Shown: piece after piece, positions 8,303 through 18,032 of the stretch | How the letters are laid out: the number at the start of each line of letters is the position of its first letter | How positions within the stretch are numbered: the first letter of the stretch is position 1 | Assembly (NCBI GenBank): GCA_905176665.1 | Contig: CAJINA010000165.1 | Location: 1-64,000 of the forward strand | Direction: 5' to 3' | From: Olavius algarvensis Delta 4 endosymbiont | Lineage (GTDB): Bacteria > Desulfobacterota > Desulfobacteria > Desulfobacterales > CAJINA01 | Length of the DNA: 64,000 nt | Notes under the pieces: generated by a model | What the model was told of the DNA's origin: nothing | The model's database searches: none | The model's input: the letters and a program-made list of their open reading frames with translations, nothing else | Position numbers and translations under genes: made by a program

Positions 8303-9463
8303 TCAGGCCACGATCTCGGCCACCTTCTCCGCGGCGTCCTTTAGATCTACGGCCGTGATGAGGTTCAGCCCGGATTCCGCCAGGATCCGGCGGCCCTCTT
8401 CGACATTGGTGCCTTCCATGCGGACCACTACGGGGACCGCGATGTTGGTCTTCTTGGCCGCCTCGACCACCCCGGTGGCCAGTACATCACAGCGCAGGAT
8501 GCCGCCGAAGATGTTGATCAGGATGCCCTTCACGTTCGGGTCGCTGAGGATGATGCGAAACCCGTTTTCAACCATCTCGGCACTGGCTCCGCCGCCGACA
8601 TCGAGAAAGTTCGCCGGATCGGCCCCGGCCATCTTGATGATGTCCATGGTGGCCATGGCCAGACCGGCGCCGTTCACCATGTTGCCGACATTGCCGTCGA
8701 GGTTGATGTAGTTCAGATTGTAGTTGGACGCCTCGACCTCCAGCGGGTCCTCTTCATCCAGGTCGCGGTATTCCAGGATATCCTTGTGGCGGAACAGGGC
8801 ATTGCTGTCCACATCGACTTTGGCGTCCAGAGCGATTACATCGTTTTCCGCCGTCAGGACCAGCGGATTGATCTCCACCAGGGAGCAGTCGTAGTCGCAG
8901 AACATGCGATAGAGGCTGGTCAGCAGCTTGAAAAACGGCTTCATGGCTTCCGCCGGAAGGTTCAGCCCGAAGGCCACCTCCCGGCAGTGGTAGGCCTGGA
9001 GCCCGGTCAGCGGGTCTACCAGGACCTTGATGATTTTTTCCGGGGTGTCGGCGGCCACCGCTTCGATGTCCATGCCGCCGGCCTCACTGGCCATGATGAT
9101 GTTCTTGGCCGTGGCCCGGTCCGGCAAAATGCTCAGGTAGAGTTCACTGGCAATGTTCAGCCCCTGCTCTACCAGCACCTTCTTGACCAACCGCCCCTCG
9201 GGACCGGTCTGGTGGGTCACCAGGGTCATGCCCAGGATGTCGTCGGCATTGGTTTTGACTTCATCCGCACCGCCGGCCAGTTTGACGCCGCCGCCCTTGC
9301 CGCGGCCGCCGGCGTGGATCTGGGCCTTGACGACCACCGGGTAGCCGCCCAGGGTATCCGCCACGGAGCAGGCTTCTTCCGTCGAAAAGGCGACCCCGCC
9401 GTTGGGGATCGGCACACCGTATTTTGTGAACAGTTCTTTTGCCTGGTACTCATGAATCTTCAT
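8303..9463 (-). CDS. sucC: succinyl-CoA synthetase beta subunit
   Basis: ATP-grasp beta subunit of succinate-CoA ligase, pairing with SucD. It begins with the family signature [12 protein letters not shown], carries the Gly-rich [10 protein letters not shown] segment of the ATP-grasp fold (about residues 51-60), and contains [10 protein letters not shown] in the C-terminal CoA-ligase domain. It is 386 residues, full length. It is the upstream gene of a sucCD pair. The pair lies downstream of, and on the same strand as, the transcarboxylase and mutase genes, with a 297-base gap that may carry its own promoter. Confidence 0.97.
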   Translation of the reverse strand: MKIHEYQAKELFTKYGVPIPNGGVAFSTEEACSVADTLGGYPVVVKAQIHAGGRGKGGGVKLAGGADEVKTNADDILGMTLVTHQTGPEGRLVKKVLVEQGLNIASELYLSILPDRATAKNIIMASEAGGMDIEAVAADTPEKIIKVLVDPLTGLQAYHCREVAFGLNLPAEAMKPFFKLLTSLYRMFCDYDCSLVEINPLVLTAENDVIALDAKVDVDSNALFRHKDILEYRDLDEEDPLEVEASNYNLNYINLDGNVGNMVNGAGLAMATMDIIKMAGADPANFLDVGGGASAEMVENGFRIILSDPNVKGILINIFGGILRCDVLATGVVEAAKKTNIAVPVVVRMEGTNVEEGRRILAESGLNLITAVDLKDAAEKVAEIVA

Positions 9464-9760
9464 GATCCCAAATCTCCTTCATAGTTATCTAGTGTCCGGC
9501 ACTATCTATAAAACCGGGGCATCGCGCCGGGAATGTCAACCAGGCCCGTTGCGCCGATACCCCGACTATAAGTTCATTGTTTAGCGCAATTGTCTGCGGG
9601 GCGCTCACAAAAGGTAGATACCGGTTCAGGGCAAGGCTTGCGCACTTTTGAAACCGCAGGCATAGCAGACGCTATGTCGAAAAAGCGTGACTGGCTGCGC
9701 CATTACCTCACCAGAGCGGAAACGCCGCCCTGGGCCGGAAGATGCCGTTTGTGGGCGAGC
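9464..9760. other. spacer between transcarboxylase and sucC with a hairpin
   Basis: No gene is visible. CATAGCAGACGCTATG at 9660-9675 forms a 6-base-pair hairpin. Its flanks CACTTTTGA (9641-9649) and TCGAAAAAGCGTG (9676-9688) extend the dyad imperfectly to about 50 bases. It could be a weak terminator for the transcarboxylase operon or another intergenic palindrome, but no clear U-tract follows. Confidence 0.35.
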
Positions 9761-11758
9761 CTACCCGATTACTGCAAGGACATCGCCCTTGGCTACCGAG
9801 TCGCCCGAAGAGAAGTTGATGGCCTTGATGGTCCCGCTGCACGGGGCCGCCAGGGCATTCTCCATCTTCATGGCTTCGAGAATCAGCACGGTGTCGCCCT
9901 CGGCCACTGCGTCGCCTACGTTCTTCTCGTAGCTGACGATCATGCCGGGCATGGGTGCATTCATCGCTGTGCCGTCGGCCGCTGCGGCCGGGGCCGCTTC
10001 TTCCTTGGCCGGAGCCGGGGCTGCCGGTGCCGCAGGGGCTGCCGGAGCCGCCGCCGGAGCGGGTGCCGGGGCTGCAGCCGGGGCCGGCGCTGCGCCAGGC
10101 TGGACGTAGCTGATCACCGGACCGCCGCCCACTTCGTCCACGCCGACCTCGAAGTAGTCCTTGTCGACGTACACGTTGAAGGTCCGCAGGTTCTCGCCCT
10201 TTTCCGGGGCTTCCGGCTTTTCGTACAGCTGGCCGGCTTTGGCTTTCTTGATCAGGTCAAGTTCGGCCTGGGCCTCTGCCAGGCTGCGCGGCATCACTTC
10301 TTTGGGCGGTTCTTCCTTGCCGTATTTCCACTTGAGAAACTTCTTGCCCGTCACCGGGTAGATGGCGTAGAGCACCTCGTCGTCCAGGTCCACGGCCAGA
10401 TCCTTGATCTCTTCCTGGGCCTTGGCCAGTTCCGGCTCCAGCACTTCCGCCGGGCGGCAAGTGATCGGCTCTTCACCGCGCGGGTAGTCCTTGAGGGCCT
10501 TTTTCTGCACCTCCGAGTTGATCGGTACGGCCGTCTTGCCGTACAGGCCGTAGCACAGGTCCTTGACCTGACCGGTAATCATCTTGTAGCGCTCGTTCTC
10601 GTCGTCGAACAGCACGTTGTTCACCGTCTGGATACCCACGATCTGGGACGTTGGCGTCACCAGCGGGATCTGGCCCAGGTCTTTCCTGACCTTGGGCAGC
10701 TCCTTGTATACGGCGTCGATCTTGTCCAAGGCATCCATCTCGCGCAGCTGGTTCACCAGGTTGGAGAGCATCCCGCCCGGGGTCTGGTGCAGCAACACGT
10801 TGATGTCGATGATCGACGTCTTGGTGTCGTCCAGAAGGTGCCGGTACTTGGGCATGACCTCTTTTTCCAGGACTTCGTTGATGGCCGCCAGGTCGCGGAT
10901 ATCGAAACCGGTGTCCCTGTTTGTGCCAATCAGGGTCATCACCAGCGGTTCGAGCGCGGCGTGCGAGGTGCGGTAGGCATACGGTGACATGCAGGTGTCG
11001 ATGATGTCCACACCGGCCTCGATGGCCTTGAGGTGACTCATGGGCGACATGCCCGAGGTGAAATGGCTGTGCAGGTGGATCGGCGGTTTGACCGTCTCCT
11101 TGAGGGCCTTGACGATCGCATAGGCGTCGTACGGCGCGATCAGGCCGGCCATGTCCTTGATGCAGATACTGTCCGCCCCCATCTCTTCCAGATCTTTGGC
11201 CTTGTTCACGTAGTAGTCCAGGTTGTACACCTCGCCGCCTAATCGCGGCTCGGTCATCGTATAGCAGATGCAGCCCTGGAAATGTTTGCCGTATTCTTTG
11301 ATCTTGGGCACCACCGTCTGGAAGTTGCGGTAGTCGTTCAGGGCATCGAAGGTCCGGAAGATGTCCATGCCGTTCTCGCAGGCCCGGTCCATGAAAGCCT
11401 CGGCCACGTCGTCGGCATAGTTGCGGTAGCCCACCAGGTTCTGGGCCCGCAGGAGCATGGAAAAGGGCGTCTTCTTGAAGTAGCGTTTTAAGGTCCGGAT
11501 GCGCTCCCACGGATCTTCGTTAAGAAAGCGGTGCATGGTGTCGAAGGTGGCCCCGCCCCAGGTCTCCGTGGCCCAGAAGCCCACTTCGTCCATCATCTCC
11601 GCCACCGGGATCATGTCCTCGGTCCGGCCCCGGGTGGCAAACAGCGACTGGTGACCGTCGCGCAGCGTCAAATCCATTACTTTCACGGGATTGGCGGCCG
11701 CCGGACGGTCCTTGTCGTAATTCATCTCGGTCATGTTAACCTGTGTATGATCGCTCAT
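9761..11758 (-). CDS. carboxyltransferase with fused biotin carrier (transcarboxylase 5S-1.3S / OadA type)
   Basis: Biotin-dependent carboxyltransferase moving CO2 between oxaloacetate/pyruvate and carboxybiotin. The N-terminal HMGL-like barrel has DLTLRDGHQS (residues 29-38), the carbamylatable Lys201 (CIKDMAG) and metal ligands His230 and His232. A conserved carboxylase domain, a Pro-Ala-rich linker (about 545-590) and a C-terminal biotinyl domain with EAMKMEN (biotin at Lys631) follow. I choose the ATG at 11758, preceded by GAGGAGACAGGGG; the longer frame to 11887 has no such site. No biotin carboxylase and no membrane decarboxylase beta subunit are nearby. With the CoA-carboxyltransferase at 12063 this therefore fits a methylmalonyl-CoA:pyruvate transcarboxylase. 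A stand-alone oxaloacetate decarboxylase alpha or pyruvate carboxylase B subunit is the alternative. Confidence 0.9.
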   Translation of the reverse strand: MSDHTQVNMTEMNYDKDRPAAANPVKVMDLTLRDGHQSLFATRGRTEDMIPVAEMMDEVGFWATETWGGATFDTMHRFLNEDPWERIRTLKRYFKKTPFSMLLRAQNLVGYRNYADDVAEAFMDRACENGMDIFRTFDALNDYRNFQTVVPKIKEYGKHFQGCICYTMTEPRLGGEVYNLDYYVNKAKDLEEMGADSICIKDMAGLIAPYDAYAIVKALKETVKPPIHLHSHFTSGMSPMSHLKAIEAGVDIIDTCMSPYAYRTSHAALEPLVMTLIGTNRDTGFDIRDLAAINEVLEKEVMPKYRHLLDDTKTSIIDINVLLHQTPGGMLSNLVNQLREMDALDKIDAVYKELPKVRKDLGQIPLVTPTSQIVGIQTVNNVLFDDENERYKMITGQVKDLCYGLYGKTAVPINSEVQKKALKDYPRGEEPITCRPAEVLEPELAKAQEEIKDLAVDLDDEVLYAIYPVTGKKFLKWKYGKEEPPKEVMPRSLAEAQAELDLIKKAKAGQLYEKPEAPEKGENLRTFNVYVDKDYFEVGVDEVGGGPVISYVQPGAAPAPAAAPAPAPAAAPAAPAAPAAPAPAKEEAAPAAAADGTAMNAPMPGMIVSYEKNVGDAVAEGDTVLILEAMKMENALAAPCSGTIKAINFSSGDSVAKGDVLAVIG

Positions 11759-11808
11759 TACCCCTGTCTCCTCTTTATATAAGTTTACTTTGCGGTTGCA
11801 TGTTGGTT

Positions 11809-12024
11809 TTATTTGATGCCGTGAAAGGCTTTGAGCTGCATCATGTTGCGCATCTGCATCATATCCTGACGCCCGCTGATGCCCCACAGGCCCGCCGGCG
11901 GCGCGGCCGGTGCGGCGACCGGCTCGGCCGGTATTTCCGCGGCCTGCATCATGATGGCCTCTTCCTCGCTCTTGATGTAATTGATCACAGCTGCCATGGC
12001 CGCTGCTTTTTTCTTTTCATTCAT
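11809..12024 (-). CDS. small transcarboxylase/decarboxylase accessory subunit
   Basis: This 71-residue protein lies between the two catalytic transcarboxylase genes, 38 bases from the upstream one and 50 from the downstream one. It starts with a charged helix (MNEKKKAAAMAAVINYIKSE), continues with an Ala-Pro linker, and ends in a WGISGRQDMMQMRNM segment. That tail resembles the conserved GRxxxM motif at the C-terminus of small delta/epsilon subunits of methylmalonyl-CoA decarboxylases. Such subunits hold the biotin carrier and carboxyltransferase together. The linkage is from memory of the family, not a search. No membrane helix is visible, consistent with a soluble complex. Confidence 0.7.
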   Translation of the reverse strand: MNEKKKAAAMAAVINYIKSEEEAIMMQAAEIPAEPVAAPAAPPAGLWGISGRQDMMQMRNMMQLKAFHGIK

Positions 12025-12062
12025 AGGTCTCTCCCTGGCTGGATGTCAAAAGCGCGCGAACC

Positions 12063-13616
12063 TTACATGGGAATGTTGCCGTGTTTTTTCGGCGGCCGCA
12101 GCTCGCGTTTATTGCACATCACCTCCAGCGCATCGATCAGGCGCGGCCGGGTCTCGCTGGGCGTTATGACCGCATCGATATAGCCGCGGGTGGCCGCGCA
12201 GTAAGGATTGGAAAAGAGGTCCTGGTATTCGGCGATCTTTTCCTTGCGCTTGGCAACCGGGTCGTCGGCACCTTTTATTTCCTTGCGGTGAATGATGTTG
12301 GCGGCCCCTTCGGCCCCCATCACGGCGATCTCGGCCGTCGGCCAGGCAAAGGCCATGTCGGCCCCCAGGTCCTTGGAGCACATGGCCAGGTAGGAGCCGC
12401 CGTAGTCCTTGCGGGTCACCAGCAGCAGCTTGGGCACCGTTGCTTCGGAGTAGCACCACAGCAGCTTGGCGCCATGGCGGATGATGCCGCCCCATTCCTG
12501 CTGGGAACCGGGCAGATACCCGGGCACGTCGGCGATGGTCAGCATGGGAATGTTGAAGGCGTCACAAAAGCGGATGAAACGCGTGGCCTTGTCGGACGCG
12601 TTGATGTCCAGGCAGCCGGCCATGAATTTCGGCTGGTTGGCGATAATCCCGATGGACCGGCCATTGAGGCGGGCAAAGCCGATGATGATATTCTGGGCAA
12701 AGTACATGTGGGGTTCGAAAAACTCACCGTTATCCACGATGGACTTGATCACGTCTTTCATGTCATAGGAAGCCGCCGGGCTGTCCGGGACGATGCTGTC
12801 CAGAGCCGGGTCGGTCCGCCGGGGATCGTCGCCGGTGGCTACCATGGGGGGATCTTCCATGTTGTTTGAGGGTACAAACGACAGGAGCTTCTTGATCTGG
12901 GCAATGGCATCCTGATCGTTCTCGCAGGCAAACTGGGCCACACCGCTCTTTTCGTTGTGGGTCATGGCCCCGCCCAGGTCCTCGAATGTGATCTCTTCGC
13001 CGGTGACGGACTTGATGACTTCCGGCCCGGTAATGAACATGTAGCTGGTGTCTTTTACCATGAAGATCCAGTCGGTCATGGCCGGGGAGTAGACGGCCCC
13101 GCCGGCAGTGGGTCCCATGATGGCGGAAATCTGGGGAATCACGCCGGAGGCCACGGAGTTGCGGTAGAAGATCTGGCCGTACCCGGAGAGGGCGTCGACC
13201 CCTTCCTGGATCCGGGCGCCGCCGGAATCGTTGAACCCGACAAACGGGGTGCCGGCCTTGAGGGCCAGGTCCATGACCTTGCAGATCTTTTTGGAATGCA
13301 TCTCTCCCAGACTGCCGGCCCGGGAGGTAAAATCCTGAGCATAGGCAAACACCGGGCGGCCGTCTACCAGGCCGTGTCCGGTGACCACGCCATCGGAGGT
13401 AACCTCCACATTTTCCATTCCGAAGTTCACGCAGCGGTGGGTGACGAACGCGTCGATCTCACGGAATGTCCCGGCATCGAACAGTTCGTCCAGTCTTTCC
13501 CGGGCGGTCAGCTTGCCCTTTGCCTTGTGTTTGACAACCGCTTTTTCGCCGCCCATTTTCTGCACCTTGGCTTCGCGGTTTTTCAGTTCCTTGATTTTGT
13601 CTTCCACTATACCCAT
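12063..13616 (-). CDS. methylmalonyl-CoA carboxyltransferase 12S / propionyl-CoA carboxylase beta-type subunit
   Basis: Acyl-CoA carboxyltransferase with the two crotonase-like halves typical of the family. Signatures include KLTARERLD, AQDFTSRAGSLGE, the oxyanion-hole region GGARIQEG, MGPTAGGAVYSPA, and a C-terminal GGSYLAM and RGYIDAVI. At 517 residues it is full length. It transfers the carboxyl group between carboxybiotin and propionyl-CoA, giving methylmalonyl-CoA. AAGGAAGG precedes the ATG. Gene order (12S, small subunit, 5S plus biotin carrier) and the missing biotin carboxylase point to a transcarboxylase rather than ATP-dependent propionyl-CoA carboxylase. Confidence 0.93.
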   Translation of the reverse strand: MGIVEDKIKELKNREAKVQKMGGEKAVVKHKAKGKLTARERLDELFDAGTFREIDAFVTHRCVNFGMENVEVTSDGVVTGHGLVDGRPVFAYAQDFTSRAGSLGEMHSKKICKVMDLALKAGTPFVGFNDSGGARIQEGVDALSGYGQIFYRNSVASGVIPQISAIMGPTAGGAVYSPAMTDWIFMVKDTSYMFITGPEVIKSVTGEEITFEDLGGAMTHNEKSGVAQFACENDQDAIAQIKKLLSFVPSNNMEDPPMVATGDDPRRTDPALDSIVPDSPAASYDMKDVIKSIVDNGEFFEPHMYFAQNIIIGFARLNGRSIGIIANQPKFMAGCLDINASDKATRFIRFCDAFNIPMLTIADVPGYLPGSQQEWGGIIRHGAKLLWCYSEATVPKLLLVTRKDYGGSYLAMCSKDLGADMAFAWPTAEIAVMGAEGAANIIHRKEIKGADDPVAKRKEKIAEYQDLFSNPYCAATRGYIDAVITPSETRPRLIDALEVMCNKRELRPPKKHGNIPM

Positions 13617-13724
13617 TGTGGCCTTCCTTTCTTTGGAACCCTCATCCAGATAATTGGTTTATATTCAAAGGTGATTCTCAATTCCTGTCCTGAGACGGCA
13701 ATCATGTGTGGAACTTTTGACAAA

Positions 13725-14708
13725 CTAGACCGGCCCCCGCTTGTCAAGAAAAAAAAGCAGTTCATCCGCGGCGGCAGCCGGTGCAACCGAGCCGTTGATA
13801 ACGGATCTTTTTAAATCGGGCAGGGCCTTTACTATTTCCGGATTCTTATAGAAACGATCCTTCAAGCCTTCCTCAATCAGGGCCCACATCCAGTCCAGGG
13901 CCTGTTTTTGCCTCTTTTCCGCAAACTCGCCGGACGTCTCAAAAGCCTGTTTGTGGGCCAGCACGGTCTGCCAGATGGCATCGATTCCCAGGTTTTCCTT
14001 GGCGCTGCAGGTCAACACCGGTGGCGACCAGGCAGGTGATGCCGTGTTCAGCAGGTGCAGGGCGGTTTCATAAGCTTTCTTGGCCTGCGCGGCTTTTTCG
14101 ACGTTGTCGCCGTCGGCCTTGTTGACCGCCAGGGCATCGGCAATTTCCAGCACCCCCTTTTTAATCCCCTGCAGCTCATCACCGGCCCCGGCCAACATCA
14201 GCACCAGAAAAAAGTCCACCATGGAGGCCACCGCGGTTTCAGACTGGCCAACCCCTACGGTTTCCACAATGATGACATCGAACCCGGCCGCCTCGCACAG
14301 CAGCATGGTTTCCCGGGTCTTGCGGGCGACACCGCCCAGGCTGCCCCCGGAGGGCGAGGGTCGGATAAACGCCATGGACTCGACGCAAAGTTGCTCCATA
14401 CGGGTTTTGTCGGCCATGATGCTCCCGCGGCTGCGGGTGCTGCTCGGATCCACGGCCAGAACCGCCAGGCGATGCCCCTGGCTGGTCAGGTACATACCGA
14501 AAATTTCGATGAAGGTACTCTTGCCCACCCCGGGCACGCCGGTAATGCCCAGCCGAACCGCCTTGCCAGTGTGCGGCAGCAAGCCATCGATGATCGCGGC
14601 CGCCATCTGCCGATGCTCCGGCAGGCTGCTCTCGACCAGGGTGATGGTCCGGGATAGGACCAGGCGGTCACCGGCGAGAACGCCGTCTATGTGGGCTTGG
14701 GGATTCAA
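13725..14708 (-). CDS. meaB: methylmalonyl-CoA mutase chaperone GTPase MeaB
   Basis: G3E-type GTPase (MeaB/ArgK/MMAA family) that gates adenosylcobalamin delivery to, and protects, methylmalonyl-CoA mutase. Walker A GVPGVGKST lies near residues 57-65, followed by AVDPSS, the switch-like VETVGVGQSE, and the base-specificity motif NKADGDN. It is 327 residues, as expected. It sits directly downstream of the mutase on the same strand, the standard arrangement. About 170 bases of repeat-rich spacer separate the two. Confidence 0.95.
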   Translation of the reverse strand: MNPQAHIDGVLAGDRLVLSRTITLVESSLPEHRQMAAAIIDGLLPHTGKAVRLGITGVPGVGKSTFIEIFGMYLTSQGHRLAVLAVDPSSTRSRGSIMADKTRMEQLCVESMAFIRPSPSGGSLGGVARKTRETMLLCEAAGFDVIIVETVGVGQSETAVASMVDFFLVLMLAGAGDELQGIKKGVLEIADALAVNKADGDNVEKAAQAKKAYETALHLLNTASPAWSPPVLTCSAKENLGIDAIWQTVLAHKQAFETSGEFAEKRQKQALDWMWALIEEGLKDRFYKNPEIVKALPDLKRSVINGSVAPAAAADELLFFLDKRGPV

Positions 14709-14880
14709 GAGTTCTGTTTAGTCTTAAGTTTTAAGGGTTACGTCTGTGCGGCCGGATATAGCCGGCCGTTGGAACATCGAACGTTGAACGTTCAACAGCG
14801 AATATCGAATATGGAAGCCGCTGTAAGACTTTTTTTTCCGATCGGCCGCCGCAGGCAACCGAAGTTCGATGTTCGGGTTC
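14709..14880. repeat. low-complexity GAACRTYGAAC repeats
   Basis: The spacer between mcm and meaB holds tandem-like GAACATCGAACGTTGAACGT at 14772-14791 and then CGAATATCGAATATGGAA. It also contains GAAGTTCGATGTTCGGGTTC. Similar words recur at 28864-28991 and, as GAACCCT repeats, at 58808-58873. These are intergenic simple repeats of unknown role. Confidence 0.5.
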
Positions 14881-17007
14881 TCATTTTGCTTCCATGGCAC
14901 TCAGCACTTTGTCCGCCGACTCGGTGATCGGGGTACCGGGGCCGAAGACACCGCTGACCCCGGCGTCGTGCAGAAACTGGTAGTCGCCGGGCGGAATCAC
15001 GCCACCTGCTACAACCAAAATTTCACCGCCGCCCAGCTTCTTGAGTTCCTCGATAAGCTGCGGCACCAGGGTTTTATGCCCGGCAGCCAGGGAAGACGCG
15101 CCCACCACGTGAACATCGTTTTCCACCGCCATCTTGGCGGCCTCTTCCGGGGTCTGGAACATGGGGCTGATATCGACGTCGAAACCGAGATCGGCAAAAG
15201 CCGTGGCCACGACCTTCACGCCCCGATCATGACCGTCCTGACCCATCTTGGTCAGCAGAATGCGAGGCCGCCGGCCCTGTTTGGCTTCGAATTCGTCCGC
15301 CCGCTTGCGCAGGGAATCGATGGCGTCGCTGCCCGTATATTCGGAGGCGTAGACGCCGGAGATGCACTGGGTGGTGGCTACGAACCGGCCGAAAACCTTT
15401 TCCATGGCATCGGAGATTTCGCCCACCGTGGCCCGGGCCCGGACAGCCGGGATACAGGCTTCCAGAAGGTTGGCGCCGGATTCAGCCGCGGCGGTCACAT
15501 CGGACAGAGCTTTTTCCACGGCCGCATTGTCACGGGCGGATTTGAGCTCTTTCAAGCGCTGGATCTGCTCGTCGCGCACGGCCTCGGACACTTCCAGCAA
15601 ACCTTCCAGCGGCTCGTCCTCGATCTGGTATTTGTTGACGCCCACGATGACATCCAGACCCTGGTCGATCCGGGCCTGTTTGCGGGCGGCCGATTCTTCG
15701 ACGCGCATCTTGGGCATGCCGGTTTCGATGGCTTTGGCCATGCCGCCGAGTTCCTCCACCTCCTGGATGATCTTGCGGGCCTCGGTGATGATGCCGTTGG
15801 TCAGGGCCTCTATATAATAGGAGCCGCCTAAAGGATCCACGACCTTGCACACCTGGGACTCTTCCTGGATAACGATCTGCGTGTTGCGGGCGATTCGCGC
15901 GGAAAAATCGGTCGGCAGCCCCACGGCTTCGTCAAAGGAGTTGGTGTGCAGGGACTGGGTGCCGCCCAGGGCCGCGGCCAGGGCTTCGAGGGTCGTCCGG
16001 ATAATGTTGTTGTAAGGATCCTGTTCGGTCAGGCTCCAGCCGGAGGTCTGCACGTGGGTCCGCAGCATGGTGGACTTGGGATTTTTGGGGTTGAATGGGC
16101 TGATCAATTCGTGCCACAGAAAACGCGCGGCCCGCAGCATGGCGATTTCCATGAAAAAGTTCATGCCCACGCCGAAAAAGAAGGAGAGCCGCGGCGCGAA
16201 ACCATCAATATCCAGCCCGGCATCCAGGGCCGCCCGTACGTACTGCAGTCCATCGGCCAAGGTAAAGGCCGTTTGCAAGACGGAATTGGCACCGGCTTCC
16301 ATCATGTGGTAACCGCTGATGCTGACCGTGTTGTAGCGGGGCATGTTGTTCGAACAGAAGCCGATGATGTCCGAGACGATGCGCATGGACGGTTCCGGCG
16401 GATAAATGTATGTGTTCCGGGTGAGGTACTCCTTGAGAATATCGTTCTGGATGGTGCCCGAGAGCTGCTCGGTTTTGACGCCCTGCTCTTCGGCGGCAAC
16501 GATATAGCCGGCCAGGATGGGCAGGACCGCGCCGTTCATGGTCATGGAGACACTCATCTGGTCCAGGGGAATCTGGTCGAACAGGACCTTCATGTCCTCA
16601 ACCGAATCAATGGCGACGCCGGCCTTGCCGATATCGCCTACCACCCGGCTGTGATCGGAGTCGTAACCACGGTGCGTGGCCAGATCGAAAGCCACCGAGA
16701 GCCCCTTCTGGCCGGCGGCCAGGTTGCGCCGGTAAAACGCGTTGGACTCCTTGGCGGTCGAGAAACCCGCGTACTGGCGAATCGTCCAGGGTCGACCGGC
16801 GTACATGGTGGCCATGGGACCGCGCGTGTACGGCGCAAATCCGGGCAGCGTATCGATGTGCTCCAACCCTTCGAGATCTTCCGCGGTGTAAAGGGGTTTT
16901 ACCTTGATCCCCTCGGGTGTGTCCCAGTCCAGAGCCTCCAGGGGCTTGCCCCTGAGCTGTTTTTCCGCCAACGCTTTCCAGTCGTTTACTTTTTGCTTCT
17001 CGGCCAT
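14881..17007 (-). CDS. mcm: methylmalonyl-CoA mutase, single-chain B12 enzyme
   Basis: Adenosylcobalamin-dependent isomerase interconverting (R)-methylmalonyl-CoA and succinyl-CoA. The N-terminal TIM barrel carries [15 protein letters not shown], and the C-terminal Rossmann domain carries the B12 signature GQDGHDRG (near residue 590), so one chain holds both functions (ScpA type). I start at the ATG at 17007 (MAEKQK), preceded by AAAAGGAGACAAC. The 16 extra upstream codons fall inside a dispersed repeat. That gives 708 residues, the usual length. It lies next to meaB, with the TetR gene and the epimerase upstream. Confidence 0.97.
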   Translation of the reverse strand: MAEKQKVNDWKALAEKQLRGKPLEALDWDTPEGIKVKPLYTAEDLEGLEHIDTLPGFAPYTRGPMATMYAGRPWTIRQYAGFSTAKESNAFYRRNLAAGQKGLSVAFDLATHRGYDSDHSRVVGDIGKAGVAIDSVEDMKVLFDQIPLDQMSVSMTMNGAVLPILAGYIVAAEEQGVKTEQLSGTIQNDILKEYLTRNTYIYPPEPSMRIVSDIIGFCSNNMPRYNTVSISGYHMMEAGANSVLQTAFTLADGLQYVRAALDAGLDIDGFAPRLSFFFGVGMNFFMEIAMLRAARFLWHELISPFNPKNPKSTMLRTHVQTSGWSLTEQDPYNNIIRTTLEALAAALGGTQSLHTNSFDEAVGLPTDFSARIARNTQIVIQEESQVCKVVDPLGGSYYIEALTNGIITEARKIIQEVEELGGMAKAIETGMPKMRVEESAARKQARIDQGLDVIVGVNKYQIEDEPLEGLLEVSEAVRDEQIQRLKELKSARDNAAVEKALSDVTAAAESGANLLEACIPAVRARATVGEISDAMEKVFGRFVATTQCISGVYASEYTGSDAIDSLRKRADEFEAKQGRRPRILLTKMGQDGHDRGVKVVATAFADLGFDVDISPMFQTPEEAAKMAVENDVHVVGASSLAAGHKTLVPQLIEELKKLGGGEILVVAGGVIPPGDYQFLHDAGVSGVFGPGTPITESADKVLSAMEAK

Positions 17008-17023
17008 GTTGTCTCCTTTTACC

Positions 17024-17198
17024 AGGAGCCATCTCAAAAAAGTCTTTTGGCCCAATCACGGCATTGGTCGCTCATATCAAACCCTCAAAATACACGAGTA
17101 TTGCCCACGCAAGGCACTGGCTTCGCTGGCGCCTCCGGATTGATATTCGCGGCCGCCGCATCTTGAATCAAAATCCACTTTTTGAGGTAGCTTCTAAG
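17024..17198. repeat. TTAGAAGC-type palindromic repeat, copy 2
   Basis: The ends read AGGAGCCATCTCAAAAAAGT and CCACTTTTTGAGGTAGCTTC, inverted copies of each other. An internal CTCAAAATACACGAGTATTG is a diverged form of the palindrome seen in the other copies. It sits in the leader of mcm, within 20 bases of its start codon, so it is probably transcribed with it. From 17199 to 17297 nothing else is recognisable. Confidence 0.75.
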
Positions 17199-17297
17199 GT
17201 TAATATGTTTCTGAATATCGTAATAGCGGTGTTTATATCCTCCTGCAAATAAAAATAGAGCTAAATACCCGGCATATTTCCGGTACCCGGGTGGGTA

Positions 17298-17900
17298 TCA
17301 TTCTTCAGTGGCAGGATTGGCAATGGCCCGCCAGATCATGTCGAAGAGAAAACTGGTCTGATCAGTCAGGCTTCCCTGCTGTCCCCGGGACACCCACATG
17401 ACAAAAGCCCTTTGGACCGTACCCAGCATGAAATCCAGCAGGACACCGGCCCGGACATCCGGATTGAGCTGTCCGCGCGCCTGGCCTTCCTTGAGGACAT
17501 CGAGATACAGGTTGATCATTTTTTTTTGACGGAAGGATTCGTCCGCTATCCAGGTTTTCATCGGAACGGTCATAAACAGGATCCGTCCCAACTCGGGATA
17601 CCGCTCGTAATAATCCAGCTGCAGCCAGAGGACCTTGCGCATCTTTTCCTTGAGATCCCGGATACCCTTGAGATGATCCACGATGCGGTCGGTCAGTTTC
17701 CCCAGACCTTTGTCGACGAAGGCAAAGAGGAGCCGTTCTTTGGAGCCGAAATGATTGTAGATGGTGCTGAAGCTGATCCCGGCCCGTTTGGCCACATCGC
17801 GCATGTTGGCTTTGTGGAAATCATGACTGCTGAATATGTCCATCACAGCGGTTTCAAGACGCTGGAGAACTTCCGGATTGATGCCGTTAAGTGTCGTCAT
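17298..17900 (-). CDS. TetR-family transcriptional regulator
   Basis: A 200-residue DNA-binding regulator. The N-terminal helix-turn-helix is clear (RDVAKRAGISFSTIYNHFGS, residues 34-53). The C-terminal half is a helical ligand-binding and dimerisation domain of the type often responsive to acyl-CoA or fatty acids. It lies within the methylmalonyl-CoA cluster on the same strand, between the epimerase and mutase genes, so control of this pathway is the natural guess. A 13-base palindrome at 17979-17991, about 80 bases before its start, is a likely autoregulatory operator. Confidence 0.92.
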   Translation of the reverse strand: MTTLNGINPEVLQRLETAVMDIFSSHDFHKANMRDVAKRAGISFSTIYNHFGSKERLLFAFVDKGLGKLTDRIVDHLKGIRDLKEKMRKVLWLQLDYYERYPELGRILFMTVPMKTWIADESFRQKKMINLYLDVLKEGQARGQLNPDVRAGVLLDFMLGTVQRAFVMWVSRGQQGSLTDQTSFLFDMIWRAIANPATEE

Positions 17901-17978
17901 GAGCTGCTTCTAATAACGATGTTACCTTTGATAAGCAAAGGTTTTACGAGTTTTTACGTTCTATTGGCGCTACGGACA

Positions 17979-17991
17979 GTAACATTGTTAC
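17979..17991. promoter_or_regulatory. candidate TetR operator
   Basis: GTAACATTGTTAC is a perfect dyad of GTAACA and TGTTAC around one base, with partial extension outward (ACAGTAAC...GTTACAGC). A further half-site, TGTTAC, lies at 17919-17924 nearer the tetR start. Position and symmetry suit binding by the adjacent TetR protein. Confidence 0.5.
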
Positions 17992-18032
17992 AGCATCATT
18001 AAATGATTATACCCAGCGTGTCAACAAAAGTT

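Noticed and set aside
9590..10987. 465-aa plus-strand frame
   Set aside because: Antisense shadow of the carboxyltransferase gene, caused by high-GC codon bias.
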